Shown here: piece after piece, positions 26,086 through 35,582 of the stretch | Layout: each line of letters opens with the position of its first letter | Numbering within the stretch: position 1 is the stretch's first letter | From: Thermodesulfovibrionales bacterium | Lineage (GTDB): Bacteria; Nitrospirota; Thermodesulfovibrionia; Thermodesulfovibrionales; Dissulfurispiraceae | Reading direction: 5' to 3' | DNA: 64,000 bases | NCBI GenBank assembly: GCA_026415415.1 | Contig: JAOAHE010000005.1 | Location: forward strand, 1 to 64,000 | Notes under the pieces: model-generated | Database searches by the model: none | Seen by the model: the letters and a program-made list of their open reading frames with translations, nothing else | Told to the model about the DNA's origin: nothing | Translations under genes and position numbers: made by a program

Positions 26086-27300
26086 ATGGGACAATACCAA
26101 TTCAATACAATTGAAGAGGCATTAGAAGATATAAGTCAAGGTAAAATGGTAATACTCGTTGACGATGAAGACAGAGAAAACGAAGGTGACTTGTGTATGG
26201 CAGCTGAAAAAGTTACCCCTGAAGCTATAAATTTCATGGCTAAGTATGGTAGAGGTCTAATCTGCCTCTCTTTATCCCCTCAGAGAGTTGCTGAGCTTAG
26301 ACTTCCTATGATGGCAGATGAGAATACCTCAGCCTTTGGAACTGCCTTTACGGTATCTATTGAAGCAAAAAAAGGGGTCACTACAGGCATATCTGCTCAT
26401 GACAGAGCTGTGACTATCAAAACAGCTATCGATCCAAAAACTAAACCAGAAGATTTAGCAAGACCTGGTCATGTCTTCCCTTTAAAAGCCAAGCCTGGTG
26501 GCGTTCTACAAAGGGCAGGCCAAACAGAAGGTTCAGTTGATTTAGCAAGATTAGCAGGACTTTATCCTGCTGGAGTAATTTGTGAGATTATGAATGATGA
26601 TGGTACTATGGCACGAGTACCTGAATTAATTGAGTTTGCAAAAAGACATTCTATGAAATTAATAACTATTAAAGATCTTATTAAATATAGAATGAAAACT
26701 GAAAGGTTAGTTAAAAGGCTTGCCACAGTAAGAATGCCGTCTAAATATGGAGGTGATTTCATCGCTATAGCTTACGGCAACTATGTTGATGATAACATTA
26801 ATATAGCTTTAGTCAAAGGCGAGATAAAAAAAGATGAAAAAGTAACTGTAAGAGTTCATTCAGAATGCCTTACAGGAGATGTTTTTGGTTCAAAAAGATG
26901 TGACTGTGGTGAACAACTCCATAAGGCTATGGAAATCATCAAAAATGAAGGAAAAGGGGTAATCCTTTACATGCGGCAGGAAGGGAGAGGAATAGGCCTA
27001 CTAAATAAACTTAAAGCATACGAACTCCAAGATCAAGGGTTTGATACAGTGGAGGCAAACATTAAGCTTGGTTTTAAGCCTGATCTAAGAGATTATGGCA
27101 TTGGAGCACAGATATTAGTAGACTTAGGGGTTAGAAAGATGAAACTTATAACTAATAACCCTAAAAAGATTGTAGGACTTGAAGGATATGGACTTGAGAT
27201 AGTAGAAAGGATACCTATAGAAACACCTCCCAACGATGCCAATCTTATATACCTTAAAACTAAGAAAAAGAAATTAGGACATATGATTGAAAATGTCTAA
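26086..27300 (+). CDS. ribBA: Bifunctional DHBP synthase / GTP cyclohydrolase II
   Basis: A 404-residue riboflavin biosynthesis enzyme. Residues 1-200 form 3,4-dihydroxy-2-butanone-4-phosphate synthase ([31 protein letters not shown]). Residues 205-404 form GTP cyclohydrolase II, with the zinc ligands in [17 protein letters not shown] and the catalytic region [14 protein letters not shown]. Both halves look catalytically complete. It is alone here, without ribD, ribE or ribH. Its stop codon is one or two bases from the 3' end of the convergent tRNA-Arg. Confidence 0.97.
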   Translation: MGQYQFNTIEEALEDISQGKMVILVDDEDRENEGDLCMAAEKVTPEAINFMAKYGRGLICLSLSPQRVAELRLPMMADENTSAFGTAFTVSIEAKKGVTTGISAHDRAVTIKTAIDPKTKPEDLARPGHVFPLKAKPGGVLQRAGQTEGSVDLARLAGLYPAGVICEIMNDDGTMARVPELIEFAKRHSMKLITIKDLIKYRMKTERLVKRLATVRMPSKYGGDFIAIAYGNYVDDNINIALVKGEIKKDEKVTVRVHSECLTGDVFGSKRCDCGEQLHKAMEIIKNEGKGVILYMRQEGRGIGLLNKLKAYELQDQGFDTVEANIKLGFKPDLRDYGIGAQILVDLGVRKMKLITNNPKKIVGLEGYGLEIVERIPIETPPNDANLIYLKTKKKKLGHMIENV

Positions 27301-27301
27301 C

Positions 27302-27375
27302 CGCGCCTGAGAGGATTTGAACCTCCGACCCTCGGCTCCGGAGACCGATGCTCTAATCCACTGAGCTACAGGCGC
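27302..27375 (-). tRNA. tRNA-Arg (anticodon CCG)
   Basis: Acceptor arms GCGCCTG/CAGGCGC pair perfectly. The anticodon stem TCGGT/GCCGA closes the loop CTCCGGA, giving anticodon CCG. The T arm carries GGTTCGAATC. CCA is not encoded. It lies convergent to ribBA and divergent from dapB. Confidence 0.95.
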
Positions 27376-27448
27376 ATTATGCAGTAAAAGAAATCAATTT
27401 AATTATTCTAACATTTAAATACTAACATCATAAACAGGAGGTTACAAA

Positions 27449-28252
27449 ATGATTAAAATTGTTGTAGCTGGCGTAGCAGGTAAGATGGGAGGCAGGATAA
27501 CAGCTCTTTCAAAAGATTATCCTGAATTAAAACTTGTAGGTGGCTTTGAACGAAAAGGCCATGAGTTAATAGGAAAAGATATAGGTGAGATAGTAGGTAT
27601 TGGTAATGTTAATATACCTTTAAAAGATAATCTTTATGAAATTATTAATGATACAGATGTAGTGATTAGTTTTACATCACCTGAGGCATCTTTAGAACAT
27701 CTAAAAGTCGTTGTTGACAAAAAAAAGGCAATTGTAATTGGCACGACAGGTTTTTCAAAAGAGCAGATAGAGAATATAAAAAAACTTTCCGAGAACGTAC
27801 CAGTTGTTTTAGCACCTAATATGAGTGTAGGTGTAAATCTTCTATTCAAGATACTGAAGGATGTTGCTGTAGTTTTAGGTGATGATTTTGATATAGAGAT
27901 TGTTGAATACCATCATAGACTGAAAAAAGACGCACCCAGCGGTACAGCTCTAAAAATGGCTCAAGTAATTGCTGAGGCAATCAACAGAAATTTAGATGAA
28001 GTTGCAGTTTATGCTCGTAAAGGTATTATCGGTGAAAGAACCAAGAAAGAAATTGGTATACAAACCGTAAGAGCAGGTGATATAGTAGGTGAACATACTG
28101 TTTTGTTTGGCGGTTTAGGAGAAAGAATCGAGATCACTCATAAAGCATCCAGCAGAGATACCTTTGCAAGAGGAGCACTAAAAGCAGCTAAATGGATCTT
28201 TAGCAAACCAGCTGGTCTTTATGATATGATGAACGTTTTAGGGTTAAAATAG
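27449..28252 (+). CDS. dapB: 4-hydroxy-tetrahydrodipicolinate reductase
   Basis: A 267-residue NAD(P)H-dependent enzyme of lysine and meso-diaminopimelate synthesis. The Rossmann motif GVAGKMGGRI at the N-terminus, the GTTGFS loop, and the catalytic/substrate segment EYHHRLKKDAPSGTA (His-His ... Lys) are all present. Length is standard. An AGGAGG site precedes the start. It supports peptidoglycan based on diaminopimelate, as expected for a diderm bacterium. Confidence 0.97.
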   Translation: MIKIVVAGVAGKMGGRITALSKDYPELKLVGGFERKGHELIGKDIGEIVGIGNVNIPLKDNLYEIINDTDVVISFTSPEASLEHLKVVVDKKKAIVIGTTGFSKEQIENIKKLSENVPVVLAPNMSVGVNLLFKILKDVAVVLGDDFDIEIVEYHHRLKKDAPSGTALKMAQVIAEAINRNLDEVAVYARKGIIGERTKKEIGIQTVRAGDIVGEHTVLFGGLGERIEITHKASSRDTFARGALKAAKWIFSKPAGLYDMMNVLGLK

Positions 28253-28372
28253 TCAACTTCTACCTTTTGTTGCTTTTGTTTTAGCATATAATATCTACAA
28301 CTTTCAAATAATAACACTTTAGTATTTACACTATCTCATAATATATGATAGTATAAAAAATTAAATTTTTAT

Positions 28373-28456
28373 GCCGGAGTGGCGGAATTGGTAGACGCAA
28401 GGGACTTAAAATCCCTCGCAGCTTGCTGTGTACGAGTTCGAGTCTCGTCTCCGGCA
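28373..28456 (+). tRNA. tRNA-Leu (anticodon TAA)
   Basis: A class II tRNA of 84 bases. Acceptor GCCGGAG pairs with CTCCGGC, D arm is TGGCGGAATTGGTAGACGC, and the anticodon loop within GGGACTTAAAATCCC gives TAA. A long variable arm precedes the T arm AGTTCGAGTCT. CCA is not encoded. Confidence 0.96.
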
Positions 28457-28814
28457 TTATCAAGATCTCACTTACTAATTAAAATCAAATATCACTTTAT
28501 CAAAGTTAAATCATTGAGAAAAGATATATTCATTTCACCAAAAAAGCAAAGACCTTAGGAATTAAATATTGAATAATTTATAAATTCCTGTATATAACTT
28601 TATCCTTTATCTATAACCTTGAATTAATAATTAAATTACTTAGTGTGGAACAATTATTACTATTAAAAAATATAGTATTACAGCTACATCAACTTGAAAA
28701 ATATTCTAAAAAATTAACATATCCTTTCAACTAAGAAGTTTTTGATCTCTTCATAAAATTGCTAAGCTAAATATTTGGTAAGTTATTATTGTAAAAGCTA
28801 TCTCAAAAAATTGA
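28457..28814. other. Intergenic region tRNA-Leu/korB
   Basis: About 360 very AT-rich bases between tRNA-Leu and the end of the convergent korB-like gene. No open frame, repeat or convincing terminator was recognised. Confidence 0.6.
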
Positions 28815-29666
28815 TTAGAAAAATTCCTCTAAGGTTTTAGATAATTTTGCAAAACTAAAAGGTTGTCTTACCAGTGGCTTATCTTTAATAACAGGTATCA
28901 TTTCTTCAAATGTTTTGCGATGATTCTTGTAAATCACCCCTATGGGGATTTTTTCACCCCATTGTAAAGATTTTTCAAAGGCTAAGTATTTATCTTCAGG
29001 ATTGTAGTCTGATTCAATATAATAAACCCTCTTCTTATACCACTCATAGGTATTAATTTTATTAAAAGAAACGCAAGGTTGTAAGATGTCAACTAAGGAA
29101 AAACCTTTATGCATTAAAGCCTCCTTAATCAACATCTTAAGGTGGGGTATATCGCCAGAGAAACCTCTACCTACAAAGCTACAGTCTAATGCGATAGCCA
29201 TTGCTAAGGGGTTTAGTTGCTCAGAAATTACACCAAAAGGTTGAGTTTTAGTTACAACGCCTTCTATAGTGGTTGGCGATGCCTGTCCCTTAGTGAGTCC
29301 ATATATTTGATTATTATGAACAAAAAGTTTAATACCTATATTTCTTCTCATAGCATGTATTAAATGATTACCTCCTTCTCCATAACAGTCACCATCTCCA
29401 GCAACAGCAATCACGAGCATCTGATGATTTGCAAGCTTAAAGCCAGTAGCTACAGGTAAGGTTCTACCATGTAAACCATTAAAAGTATTACATCGGAGAT
29501 AATGAGGGAATTTACCAGCCTGCCCAATACCTGAAACAATTAAAAACTCCGATGGTTTTATTCCTAACTCAACCAATGACTCTTTAAATGCTCTAAGAAT
29601 ACTAAAGTTGCCGCAGCCAGGGCACCAAGCGGGGACTCTTCCCTTGTAATCTTCTAAAGTGACCAT
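28815..29666 (-). CDS. 2-oxoacid:ferredoxin oxidoreductase beta subunit (KorB/PorB-like), without its alpha subunit
   Basis: A 283-residue thiamine-diphosphate-binding beta subunit. CPGCGNFSI near residue 15 is the family Fe-S motif, and the TPP site is GDGDCYGEGGNH followed by NNQIYGLTKGQASPTT. The partner alpha (pyrimidine-binding) subunit, needed for activity in KorAB-type enzymes, is not in the window. The gene instead trails cbiD and cobO with a 37-base gap. It would use ferredoxin with 2-oxoglutarate, pyruvate or branched-chain 2-oxoacids; the substrate is not determined. An SD GAGGTG supports the start. Confidence 0.88.
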   Translation of the reverse strand: MVTLEDYKGRVPAWCPGCGNFSILRAFKESLVELGIKPSEFLIVSGIGQAGKFPHYLRCNTFNGLHGRTLPVATGFKLANHQMLVIAVAGDGDCYGEGGNHLIHAMRRNIGIKLFVHNNQIYGLTKGQASPTTIEGVVTKTQPFGVISEQLNPLAMAIALDCSFVGRGFSGDIPHLKMLIKEALMHKGFSLVDILQPCVSFNKINTYEWYKKRVYYIESDYNPEDKYLAFEKSLQWGEKIPIGVIYKNHRKTFEEMIPVIKDKPLVRQPFSFAKLSKTLEEFF

Positions 29667-29703
29667 CTATTCACCTCAAAACATACCAATAAATCTTCTT
29701 AAA

Positions 29704-30882
29704 TTATACACTGAAAACTATGGCTCCATCATAAGAGACTAAGTTACAAATTACAGGTATATCTTTTGTTATTGTTTGGCAGTAATCTTTAGCTTTTATA
29801 CAAACTATTGCAAATACCTCGTTAGGGTCTTTTCTGTGCTGATTGATAAACTCAAAGATCTCCCTTGCAGAATTAAACTTTTTATTAGAGAGTAACACTC
29901 CATTAGCCTTTAAAAATTGAACAGCCCTATCTAAGTCTATAGCACCAAATTTCACATGCGTTTGAGGTATTGACTGAGAGATTTTCAGCATTTTAGCCCA
30001 TTGTGTGCAAAGATGAATTTTTTGAAAGTTATGTTTTTTAGCCTCACGTAATGAAAACTCAATAAAATCACCCATCATTACATAACACTCTTGCGGAAAA
30101 TTAAACAATCTCATATGAGCCTTCTCTGAAGTTCTACCAGAAGAAAGGACTATTTCCTTGTGGCCTGAAGCCGCGGCCATATTCATAGATGTCTCTATAG
30201 TAGCTGTCCATGCCTCAGCAGAAAGAGGCTTAACAATACCTGTTGTTCCAAGTATAGAGATACCCCCGATTATGCCTAATCTTGGATTTAAAGTCTTAAG
30301 AGCAAGTTTTTCACCATCTGTAACTGAAATAGTTACCTCAAGGTTCTTTAGTCTAAAATTAGTATTATTATTTAAAATAGCTTCTATAATTGCATCTTTA
30401 ATCATCTTTTGAGGAACTGGATTTATAGCAGGCGACCCTACAGGAACCGGTAGCCCTGGCTTTGTAACTATCCCAACCCCTTTGCCTCCTCGTAACTCGA
30501 TAGATGGTATAGATGATTCATCTTTAATATAAGACTGGGCAAAATTTATAATAAGATCAGCTTTTTTAAGCTTTACAGTAGTTTGAATCTCAGCTTTATT
30601 AGTCACATCGGGATCATCACCAGCAAATTTTATTACTGATGCTGTTGCATAAAAACTATTTTCATCTTCCTTGAAATCACTTCTATGTATACTGAAAACA
30701 GCTCGCTCACCAATAGGCAAAAGTATATCGACAGGGTTAATTTCTTTAGTAGAGGACAAATATTGATATTCAGTCGTAGAGTAAATAGTTTTTAAACTAT
30801 TCATCAATATAAGGGTAGCAGCTTTTGAGCTTGCAGATGCACAGGCACCAGTTGTAAATCCAGAACGAAGTCTTCTCCGCAT
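29704..30882 (-). CDS. cbiD: Cobalt-precorrin-5B C1-methyltransferase
   Basis: A 392-residue CbiD, which methylates C1 of the corrin ring in the anaerobic, early-cobalt-insertion route. The N-terminal RSGFTTGACASASSKAA and the GKGVGIVTKPGLPVPVGSPAINPVP stretch are diagnostic, as is the GIIGGISILGTTGIV loop. Length is typical. Its ATG overlaps the cobO stop (TAATG). The other corrin-ring genes are elsewhere. Presence of this enzyme indicates de novo corrinoid synthesis, which the CODH/ACS system requires. Confidence 0.95.
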   Translation of the reverse strand: MRRRLRSGFTTGACASASSKAATLILMNSLKTIYSTTEYQYLSSTKEINPVDILLPIGERAVFSIHRSDFKEDENSFYATASVIKFAGDDPDVTNKAEIQTTVKLKKADLIINFAQSYIKDESSIPSIELRGGKGVGIVTKPGLPVPVGSPAINPVPQKMIKDAIIEAILNNNTNFRLKNLEVTISVTDGEKLALKTLNPRLGIIGGISILGTTGIVKPLSAEAWTATIETSMNMAAASGHKEIVLSSGRTSEKAHMRLFNFPQECYVMMGDFIEFSLREAKKHNFQKIHLCTQWAKMLKISQSIPQTHVKFGAIDLDRAVQFLKANGVLLSNKKFNSAREIFEFINQHRKDPNEVFAIVCIKAKDYCQTITKDIPVICNLVSYDGAIVFSV

Positions 30883-31409
30883 TAATGTTCTATACCTTTG
30901 CGTGCCTTAACACCTTTATGAAAATAATGCTTGACTTCTTGCATCTCTGTAACAAGATCAGCTTTATCTATAACTTTCTCATGAGCATATCTACCAGTTA
31001 ACACTAATTCTACATTTTCTGGTTTAGAATTAAGTAATTCCAAAATTTCCTCCACAGTGATTAACCCTTTATAGACAGCAATATTTATCTCATCAAGTAT
31101 GAATATATCATACTTTTTTTTCTTAAGAAGCTCTTTTACAAATATAAGACCTCTTTTAGCAGCTCTTGTTGCTTCGGGTATATCTTCTTCTTTTTTAACA
31201 AACCCTGTACCAAACTGCTTTATCTCTATTAAATCTTTAAATCTCTCAAGGGCTTTATGTTCACTTGTCTTACCTTTCTTTATAAACTGTGCAATAAAAA
31301 CATTATGTCCTGCACCTGCAGCTCTTAAAGCTAACCCTAAAGCTGCTGTGGTTTTGCCCTTGCTATTTCCAGTATAAACTTGAATATAACCCTTTCTCTT
31401 TAAAGCCAC
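30882..31409 (-). CDS. cobO: Corrinoid adenosyltransferase (CobO/CobA type)
   Basis: A roughly 175-residue ATP:corrinoid adenosyltransferase. The P-loop GNSKGKTTAALGLALRAAG lies near the N-terminus, with FILDEINIAVYKG (Walker B) and LVLTGRYAHEKVIDKADLVTEM further on. Most CobO proteins begin directly with KGYIQVYTG. A GTG at 31409 with GGGAGG four bases upstream is preferred to a TTG at 31433 that lacks an SD. It adenosylates the corrinoid made by the cbi pathway and sits directly before cbiD. Confidence 0.93.
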   Translation of the reverse strand: MALKRKGYIQVYTGNSKGKTTAALGLALRAAGAGHNVFIAQFIKKGKTSEHKALERFKDLIEIKQFGTGFVKKEEDIPEATRAAKRGLIFVKELLKKKKYDIFILDEINIAVYKGLITVEEILELLNSKPENVELVLTGRYAHEKVIDKADLVTEMQEVKHYFHKGVKARKGIEH

Positions 31410-31480
31410 CTTCCCTCCCTTTTTACCCAACAAAGTTATGAGAACTTGTTAATATCATCAACTTTCAAGGATTAAATTAT

Positions 31481-32614
31481 TTAGATCAATATAGTCTTAG
31501 GGATTGCAAAACCATTAAACTCCGAAGCATAAGATACAGTATAAGCACCTGCAGACAGAATTAGGACAATATTACCTACCTCAGGTTCTGCAAGTTCTAC
31601 CTCTTTATCAATGACATCAAAACTATCGCAGCTTGGTCCTGCAATAGTCCATTTCTTAGGTTCATTTCTACTGCCTACTAAAAACTTATACTTGATACCA
31701 CCTACACTCTCCATTAACCCATTGAAAACACCAACATCTATATATAGCCAATTTTCGTCATCTCTCTTAGCCTTACCTATTACTGATGATACAAAAACGC
31801 CGGCATCACCAACTACAGCACGCCCTGGCTCTATAAAAATCTCTATATCCTCAGGAAAGCGTTGCCAAAGGGCGTTATTGATCTTCTTTTCGATCACCTC
31901 AATATCTGTAACTTTTTTTAAGTATCTTATAGGATAACCACCACCAATGTTTAATAGCTTTAAGTCAATACCCCTATCCTTTGCCATCTCAAACAATTCC
32001 CTTGCTTTATCTAATGCAGCGCTCCAGTTATAAACATTGTTACATTGCGAGCCAACATGAAATGTTATTCCCACTGGGTTAAGATCTTTGTTTTTAGCAT
32101 AAAGCAACAGTTCTAAAGCTTCGTCAATCTCTACGCCAAACTTTTTGCTTAGAGGCCATTCACTTCCTTCATTTGAAACAGAAAGTCTCACATAAACATT
32201 ACTGCCTGGGGCATAACGCGATAATTTATCTACCTCAGCCTTAGAATCGTATGCATAATATTTAATTCCATAATTAGTGGCCTCATTGAGGAAATTTAGA
32301 GTTTTTATTGGATTGCTTGTTATTATCTTTGATGCATCAACCCCAAGAGAAGAGAGTATTCTCAACTCCCCTTCAGAGGCTATCTCAAAACCTATATCAT
32401 ACTGACTTAAATAACTAAGTACACTTACATCGGGGTTAGCCTTTACGGCATAAAAAACCTTAGAATTAGAGATATTTTTACCAATTATCTCTATCTTTTC
32501 CTTTATAATATCTCTATCAAGAAGAAGATAAGGAGGTACCTCATCAGATCTCGCTATAAAATTAAGGATCTTACTCCACGTATGTTGTGGTATGTATTCA
32601 AGAGCTGTTTCCAT
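31481..32614 (-). CDS. PLP-dependent ornithine/lysine/diaminopimelate-type decarboxylase (fold III)
   Basis: A 377-residue enzyme of the alanine-racemase-fold decarboxylases. The PLP lysine is in KVFYAVKANPD near residue 58, the phosphate-binding LNIGGGYPIRY follows near 225, and the GPSCDSFD motif carries the conserved catalytic Cys of ornithine/lysine decarboxylases. This motif favours a polyamine (putrescine or cadaverine) enzyme over LysA, but the exact substrate is unsettled. It has its own promoter region divergent from purM and lies upstream of cobO with a 70-base gap. Confidence 0.88.
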   Translation of the reverse strand: METALEYIPQHTWSKILNFIARSDEVPPYLLLDRDIIKEKIEIIGKNISNSKVFYAVKANPDVSVLSYLSQYDIGFEIASEGELRILSSLGVDASKIITSNPIKTLNFLNEATNYGIKYYAYDSKAEVDKLSRYAPGSNVYVRLSVSNEGSEWPLSKKFGVEIDEALELLLYAKNKDLNPVGITFHVGSQCNNVYNWSAALDKARELFEMAKDRGIDLKLLNIGGGYPIRYLKKVTDIEVIEKKINNALWQRFPEDIEIFIEPGRAVVGDAGVFVSSVIGKAKRDDENWLYIDVGVFNGLMESVGGIKYKFLVGSRNEPKKWTIAGPSCDSFDVIDKEVELAEPEVGNIVLILSAGAYTVSYASEFNGFAIPKTILI

Positions 32615-32718
32615 TGCTAAATCCTTCTAATAATAATAATAAAAATTATACAATATCTATCATATATTATTCTTTTAAAAAAAGCCTTTCAACAAAATCC
32701 ATATTTTTAAGAGGTTAG

Positions 32719-33762
32719 ATGATGAAACAGATTACCTATAAAGATTCAGGGGTAAATATTGATGAGGCAGACAAATTCGTGAAATTAATCTCACCTATTG
32801 CAAAAAGCACATTTAGAAAAGAGGTAATGACTGATATAGGGTTCTTCAGCGGTTTATTTAAATTAGATACTAAAAAATATAAGGAACCTGTTTTAATTAG
32901 TGGAACTGACGGCGTAGGCACTAAATTGAAATTAGCCTTCATGGCTGATAAGCACGACTCCATAGGGATTGATTTAGTTGCCATGTGTGTAAATGATATC
33001 CTTACCTCAGGCGCAGAACCATTGTTCTTCCTTGACTATTTAGCAGTAGGTAAACTCCAAGCGGACAAAGCAAAAGATATAATTAAAGGCATAGCAGTAG
33101 GCTGCAAAGAAGCAGGGTGTGCACTTTTAGGTGGTGAGACCGCTGAGATGCCCGGTTTTTATAAAGAAAATGAATATGAATTAGCTGGTTTTGCTGTAGG
33201 GGTAGCTGAAAAAGACAAAATCATAGATGGCTCCAAAATTGAACAAGGAGATGTTATAATTGGTCTTTCATCAAATGGATTACACAGTAACGGTTTCTCT
33301 TTAGTAAGAAAAATCTTTTTTGAGATACATAATTACAATCTTGACAGCTATATTGATGAGCTTAATTGCTTGTTAATAGAAGAGCTGCTAAAACCAACCA
33401 AAATATATGTTAAAGCCTTCAATGCTTTACAAGATTATGTTGAGATTAAAGCGATGGCTCATATAACAGGAGGTGGATTAGTAGATAATATACCACGTGT
33501 TATAAAAAATGGATTGACAGCTATAATCTATGAAACTACTTGGCAAAGACCTTATATATTTAACTTAATTCAAAAATTAGGCAATGTCCCTGAAGATGAG
33601 ATGAGAAGAACTTTCAATCTTGGCATTGGTTATATCATAGTTGTAAAAGAAAGAGACTGCGATAAAACTATCAATATACTTAAAAATACTGCTTATCAAT
33701 CTTTTAAGATCGGGCATATTGAAAAAGCTAAGAATACAGAGTCTAAGATAAAGATCCTTTAG
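32719..33762 (+). CDS. purM: Phosphoribosylformylglycinamidine cyclo-ligase
   Basis: A 347-residue AIR synthetase of purine biosynthesis. The family motifs GTDGVGTKLKLA, DLVAMCVNDIL, LGGETAEMPGFY and GLHSNGFSLVRK are present, and length is normal. Two adjacent ATG codons (32719 and 32722) both fit; the AGAGG site is better spaced for the second. It starts a short plus-strand pair with panC, 39 bases downstream. Confidence 0.97.
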   Translation: MMKQITYKDSGVNIDEADKFVKLISPIAKSTFRKEVMTDIGFFSGLFKLDTKKYKEPVLISGTDGVGTKLKLAFMADKHDSIGIDLVAMCVNDILTSGAEPLFFLDYLAVGKLQADKAKDIIKGIAVGCKEAGCALLGGETAEMPGFYKENEYELAGFAVGVAEKDKIIDGSKIEQGDVIIGLSSNGLHSNGFSLVRKIFFEIHNYNLDSYIDELNCLLIEELLKPTKIYVKAFNALQDYVEIKAMAHITGGGLVDNIPRVIKNGLTAIIYETTWQRPYIFNLIQKLGNVPEDEMRRTFNLGIGYIIVVKERDCDKTINILKNTAYQSFKIGHIEKAKNTESKIKIL

Positions 33763-33801
33763 ATTTCTTGAACCTAATATTCTTATAAAGGAGACTAAAA
33801 T

Positions 33802-34653
33802 ATGGAAATCTTACGAATACCTAAAATTATGCAAGAGACATCAAAAAGACACATACAGAAAGGGAAGACCATAGGATTCGTTCCCACTATGGGAGCACTT
33901 CATAATGGACATTTAAGCTTATTTAAAAGAGCAAGAGAAGAAAACGATATTGTTGTAGCTAGCATCTTTGTTAACCCGACCCAGTTTGGACCTAATGAAG
34001 ATTTTGATAAATACCCAAGAGATATAGAAGGAGATATAGAAAAATTAAGGACTATAAATGTTGATATAGTTTTTTTACCTGAGACTAAAGCCATGTATCC
34101 AGATAACTTTTTGACGTTTCTATATGTAGAGAAACTATCAGAGAAACTCTGTGGTGCTTTCAGACCAGGGCACTTCAAAGGAGTAGCAACCGTGGTGAAC
34201 AAGCTAATAAATATCATTAAACCTCATAAAATCTACTTTGGACAAAAAGATTATCAGCAATGCCTTATAATCCGCAAGATGATAGAAGACTTAAATATTG
34301 ATACTGAAATGATAATATGCCCGACTATCAGAGAAAAGGACGGACTCGCTATGAGCTCAAGAAACGCTTATCTTAAAGAAAAAGAGAGAGTTGCCTCAGC
34401 ACTAATATATAAAACCTTAGTTGCTGTATCAGATTTAATTAAGAGCAACAAACATCCGCTGCCTAAGATAAAAGAACAAATGCTAAATATGCTCAAAGAA
34501 GAGCCTCTTTTTTCTGAAATTCAATATGCCAGCATATACGATACTGAAACTCTTGAGGAACTAACAGAGTTGAAAAAAAACAATCTTGTTGCGATAGCAG
34601 TTAAGATTGGTGATGCAAGATTGATAGATAACATAATTATAGAGATTAACTAA
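33802..34653 (+). CDS. panC: Pantothenate synthetase
   Basis: A 283-residue pantoate:beta-alanine ligase, which gives pantothenate for CoA. The nucleotidyl-transferase signature PTMGALHNGHLSL, FVNPTQFGPNEDF, YFGQKDYQQ and the GLAMSSRN loop are intact. An AAAGGAG site precedes the start. It overlaps the stop of the convergent holB by 4 bases. CoA supply matters for the CODH/ACS product, but no regulatory tie is visible. Confidence 0.97.
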   Translation: MEILRIPKIMQETSKRHIQKGKTIGFVPTMGALHNGHLSLFKRAREENDIVVASIFVNPTQFGPNEDFDKYPRDIEGDIEKLRTINVDIVFLPETKAMYPDNFLTFLYVEKLSEKLCGAFRPGHFKGVATVVNKLINIIKPHKIYFGQKDYQQCLIIRKMIEDLNIDTEMIICPTIREKDGLAMSSRNAYLKEKERVASALIYKTLVAVSDLIKSNKHPLPKIKEQMLNMLKEEPLFSEIQYASIYDTETLEELTELKKNNLVAIAVKIGDARLIDNIIIEIN

Positions 34654-35582
34654 ACAAGGGAGATAGAAGCCCTGACTAAAGAAGTAAAATAGTTCCAGAG
34701 AATATTTCTGTTTAGGTTAAAATCAAGTTGACCAATTATCTCGTATAACTTCTCACAACTATATAAAGCTCTATCAAAGGACTGACATTTAATCTCCTCT
34801 CCAAGTAAAAGAGCCTTGCTGTCAGCAGTCTCTTTAAAAACAATACTATCTCTAATGGCTACTAACAACAAATTGATCCATCTATTTAAATCCTCTTTAT
34901 TTTCCCAAATCTCCTTTGAGCTATCTGAAAACATATTTTTCAGTAACCTGAAAAACCACTCTTTTTCCTGTGAAAAATCTCTACTTAAGGCTAATCCAGG
35001 CATACCCATACATAGATTTAAGTAGAGACCTACATCTTCTAAGTCCTTTTTAGATCTAATTAACTCATCACAAACTTGTCTTGATAAAGGGGAAAAAACA
35101 ATTCTGCAACATCTTGATCTAACAGTATCAGGCAGCGAATCTTCATTAGAAGATATTAAGATAATGGTTGTATCCTTTGGTGGTTCTTCAAGGGTGATTA
35201 AAAAAGCATTTGAGGCATGCTCATTCATTCTATGTGCCTCATCTATAATAGCTATCTTTCTTTTGCCTTCAAAAGGCTTTAAAGATAACTTTTCTTGAAG
35301 CATTCTAACTACCTCTATCTTTATCACTCCTCCTTGAGGTTCAATAACAACAACGTCTGGATGTATCATTGAGTCAATCTTTCTACAAGAGATACATTTA
35401 TCGCACGAATCAAAATCATATGGTTCATAACAATTAATGGCTTTAGAGTAATTAATAGCAGTAAGCCTCTTGCCTATGCCTTGTTGACCTATCATTAAAA
35501 GAGCAACAGGTATTCGGTTTTTTTTAATAGTCCCCAACAGAATCTTTAAAGCGTTTCTCTGACTTTTGATATCCTTTAGCAT
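34650..35582 (-). CDS. holB: DNA polymerase III delta' subunit
   Basis: A 310-residue AAA+ clamp-loader subunit. It has GQQGIGKRLTAINYS in place of a strict Walker A (GKR rather than GKT), which fits the non-hydrolysing delta' role. The four-Cys zinc module (CYEPYDFDSCDKCISC), a DEAHRM box and the SRC arginine-finger motif (SRCCRIVF) are visible. The first residues overlap the end of tmk by 7 bases, as is common for tmk-holB pairs. Confidence 0.92.
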   Translation of the reverse strand: MLKDIKSQRNALKILLGTIKKNRIPVALLMIGQQGIGKRLTAINYSKAINCYEPYDFDSCDKCISCRKIDSMIHPDVVVIEPQGGVIKIEVVRMLQEKLSLKPFEGKRKIAIIDEAHRMNEHASNAFLITLEEPPKDTTIILISSNEDSLPDTVRSRCCRIVFSPLSRQVCDELIRSKKDLEDVGLYLNLCMGMPGLALSRDFSQEKEWFFRLLKNMFSDSSKEIWENKEDLNRWINLLLVAIRDSIVFKETADSKALLLGEEIKCQSFDRALYSCEKLYEIIGQLDFNLNRNILWNYFTSLVRASISLV

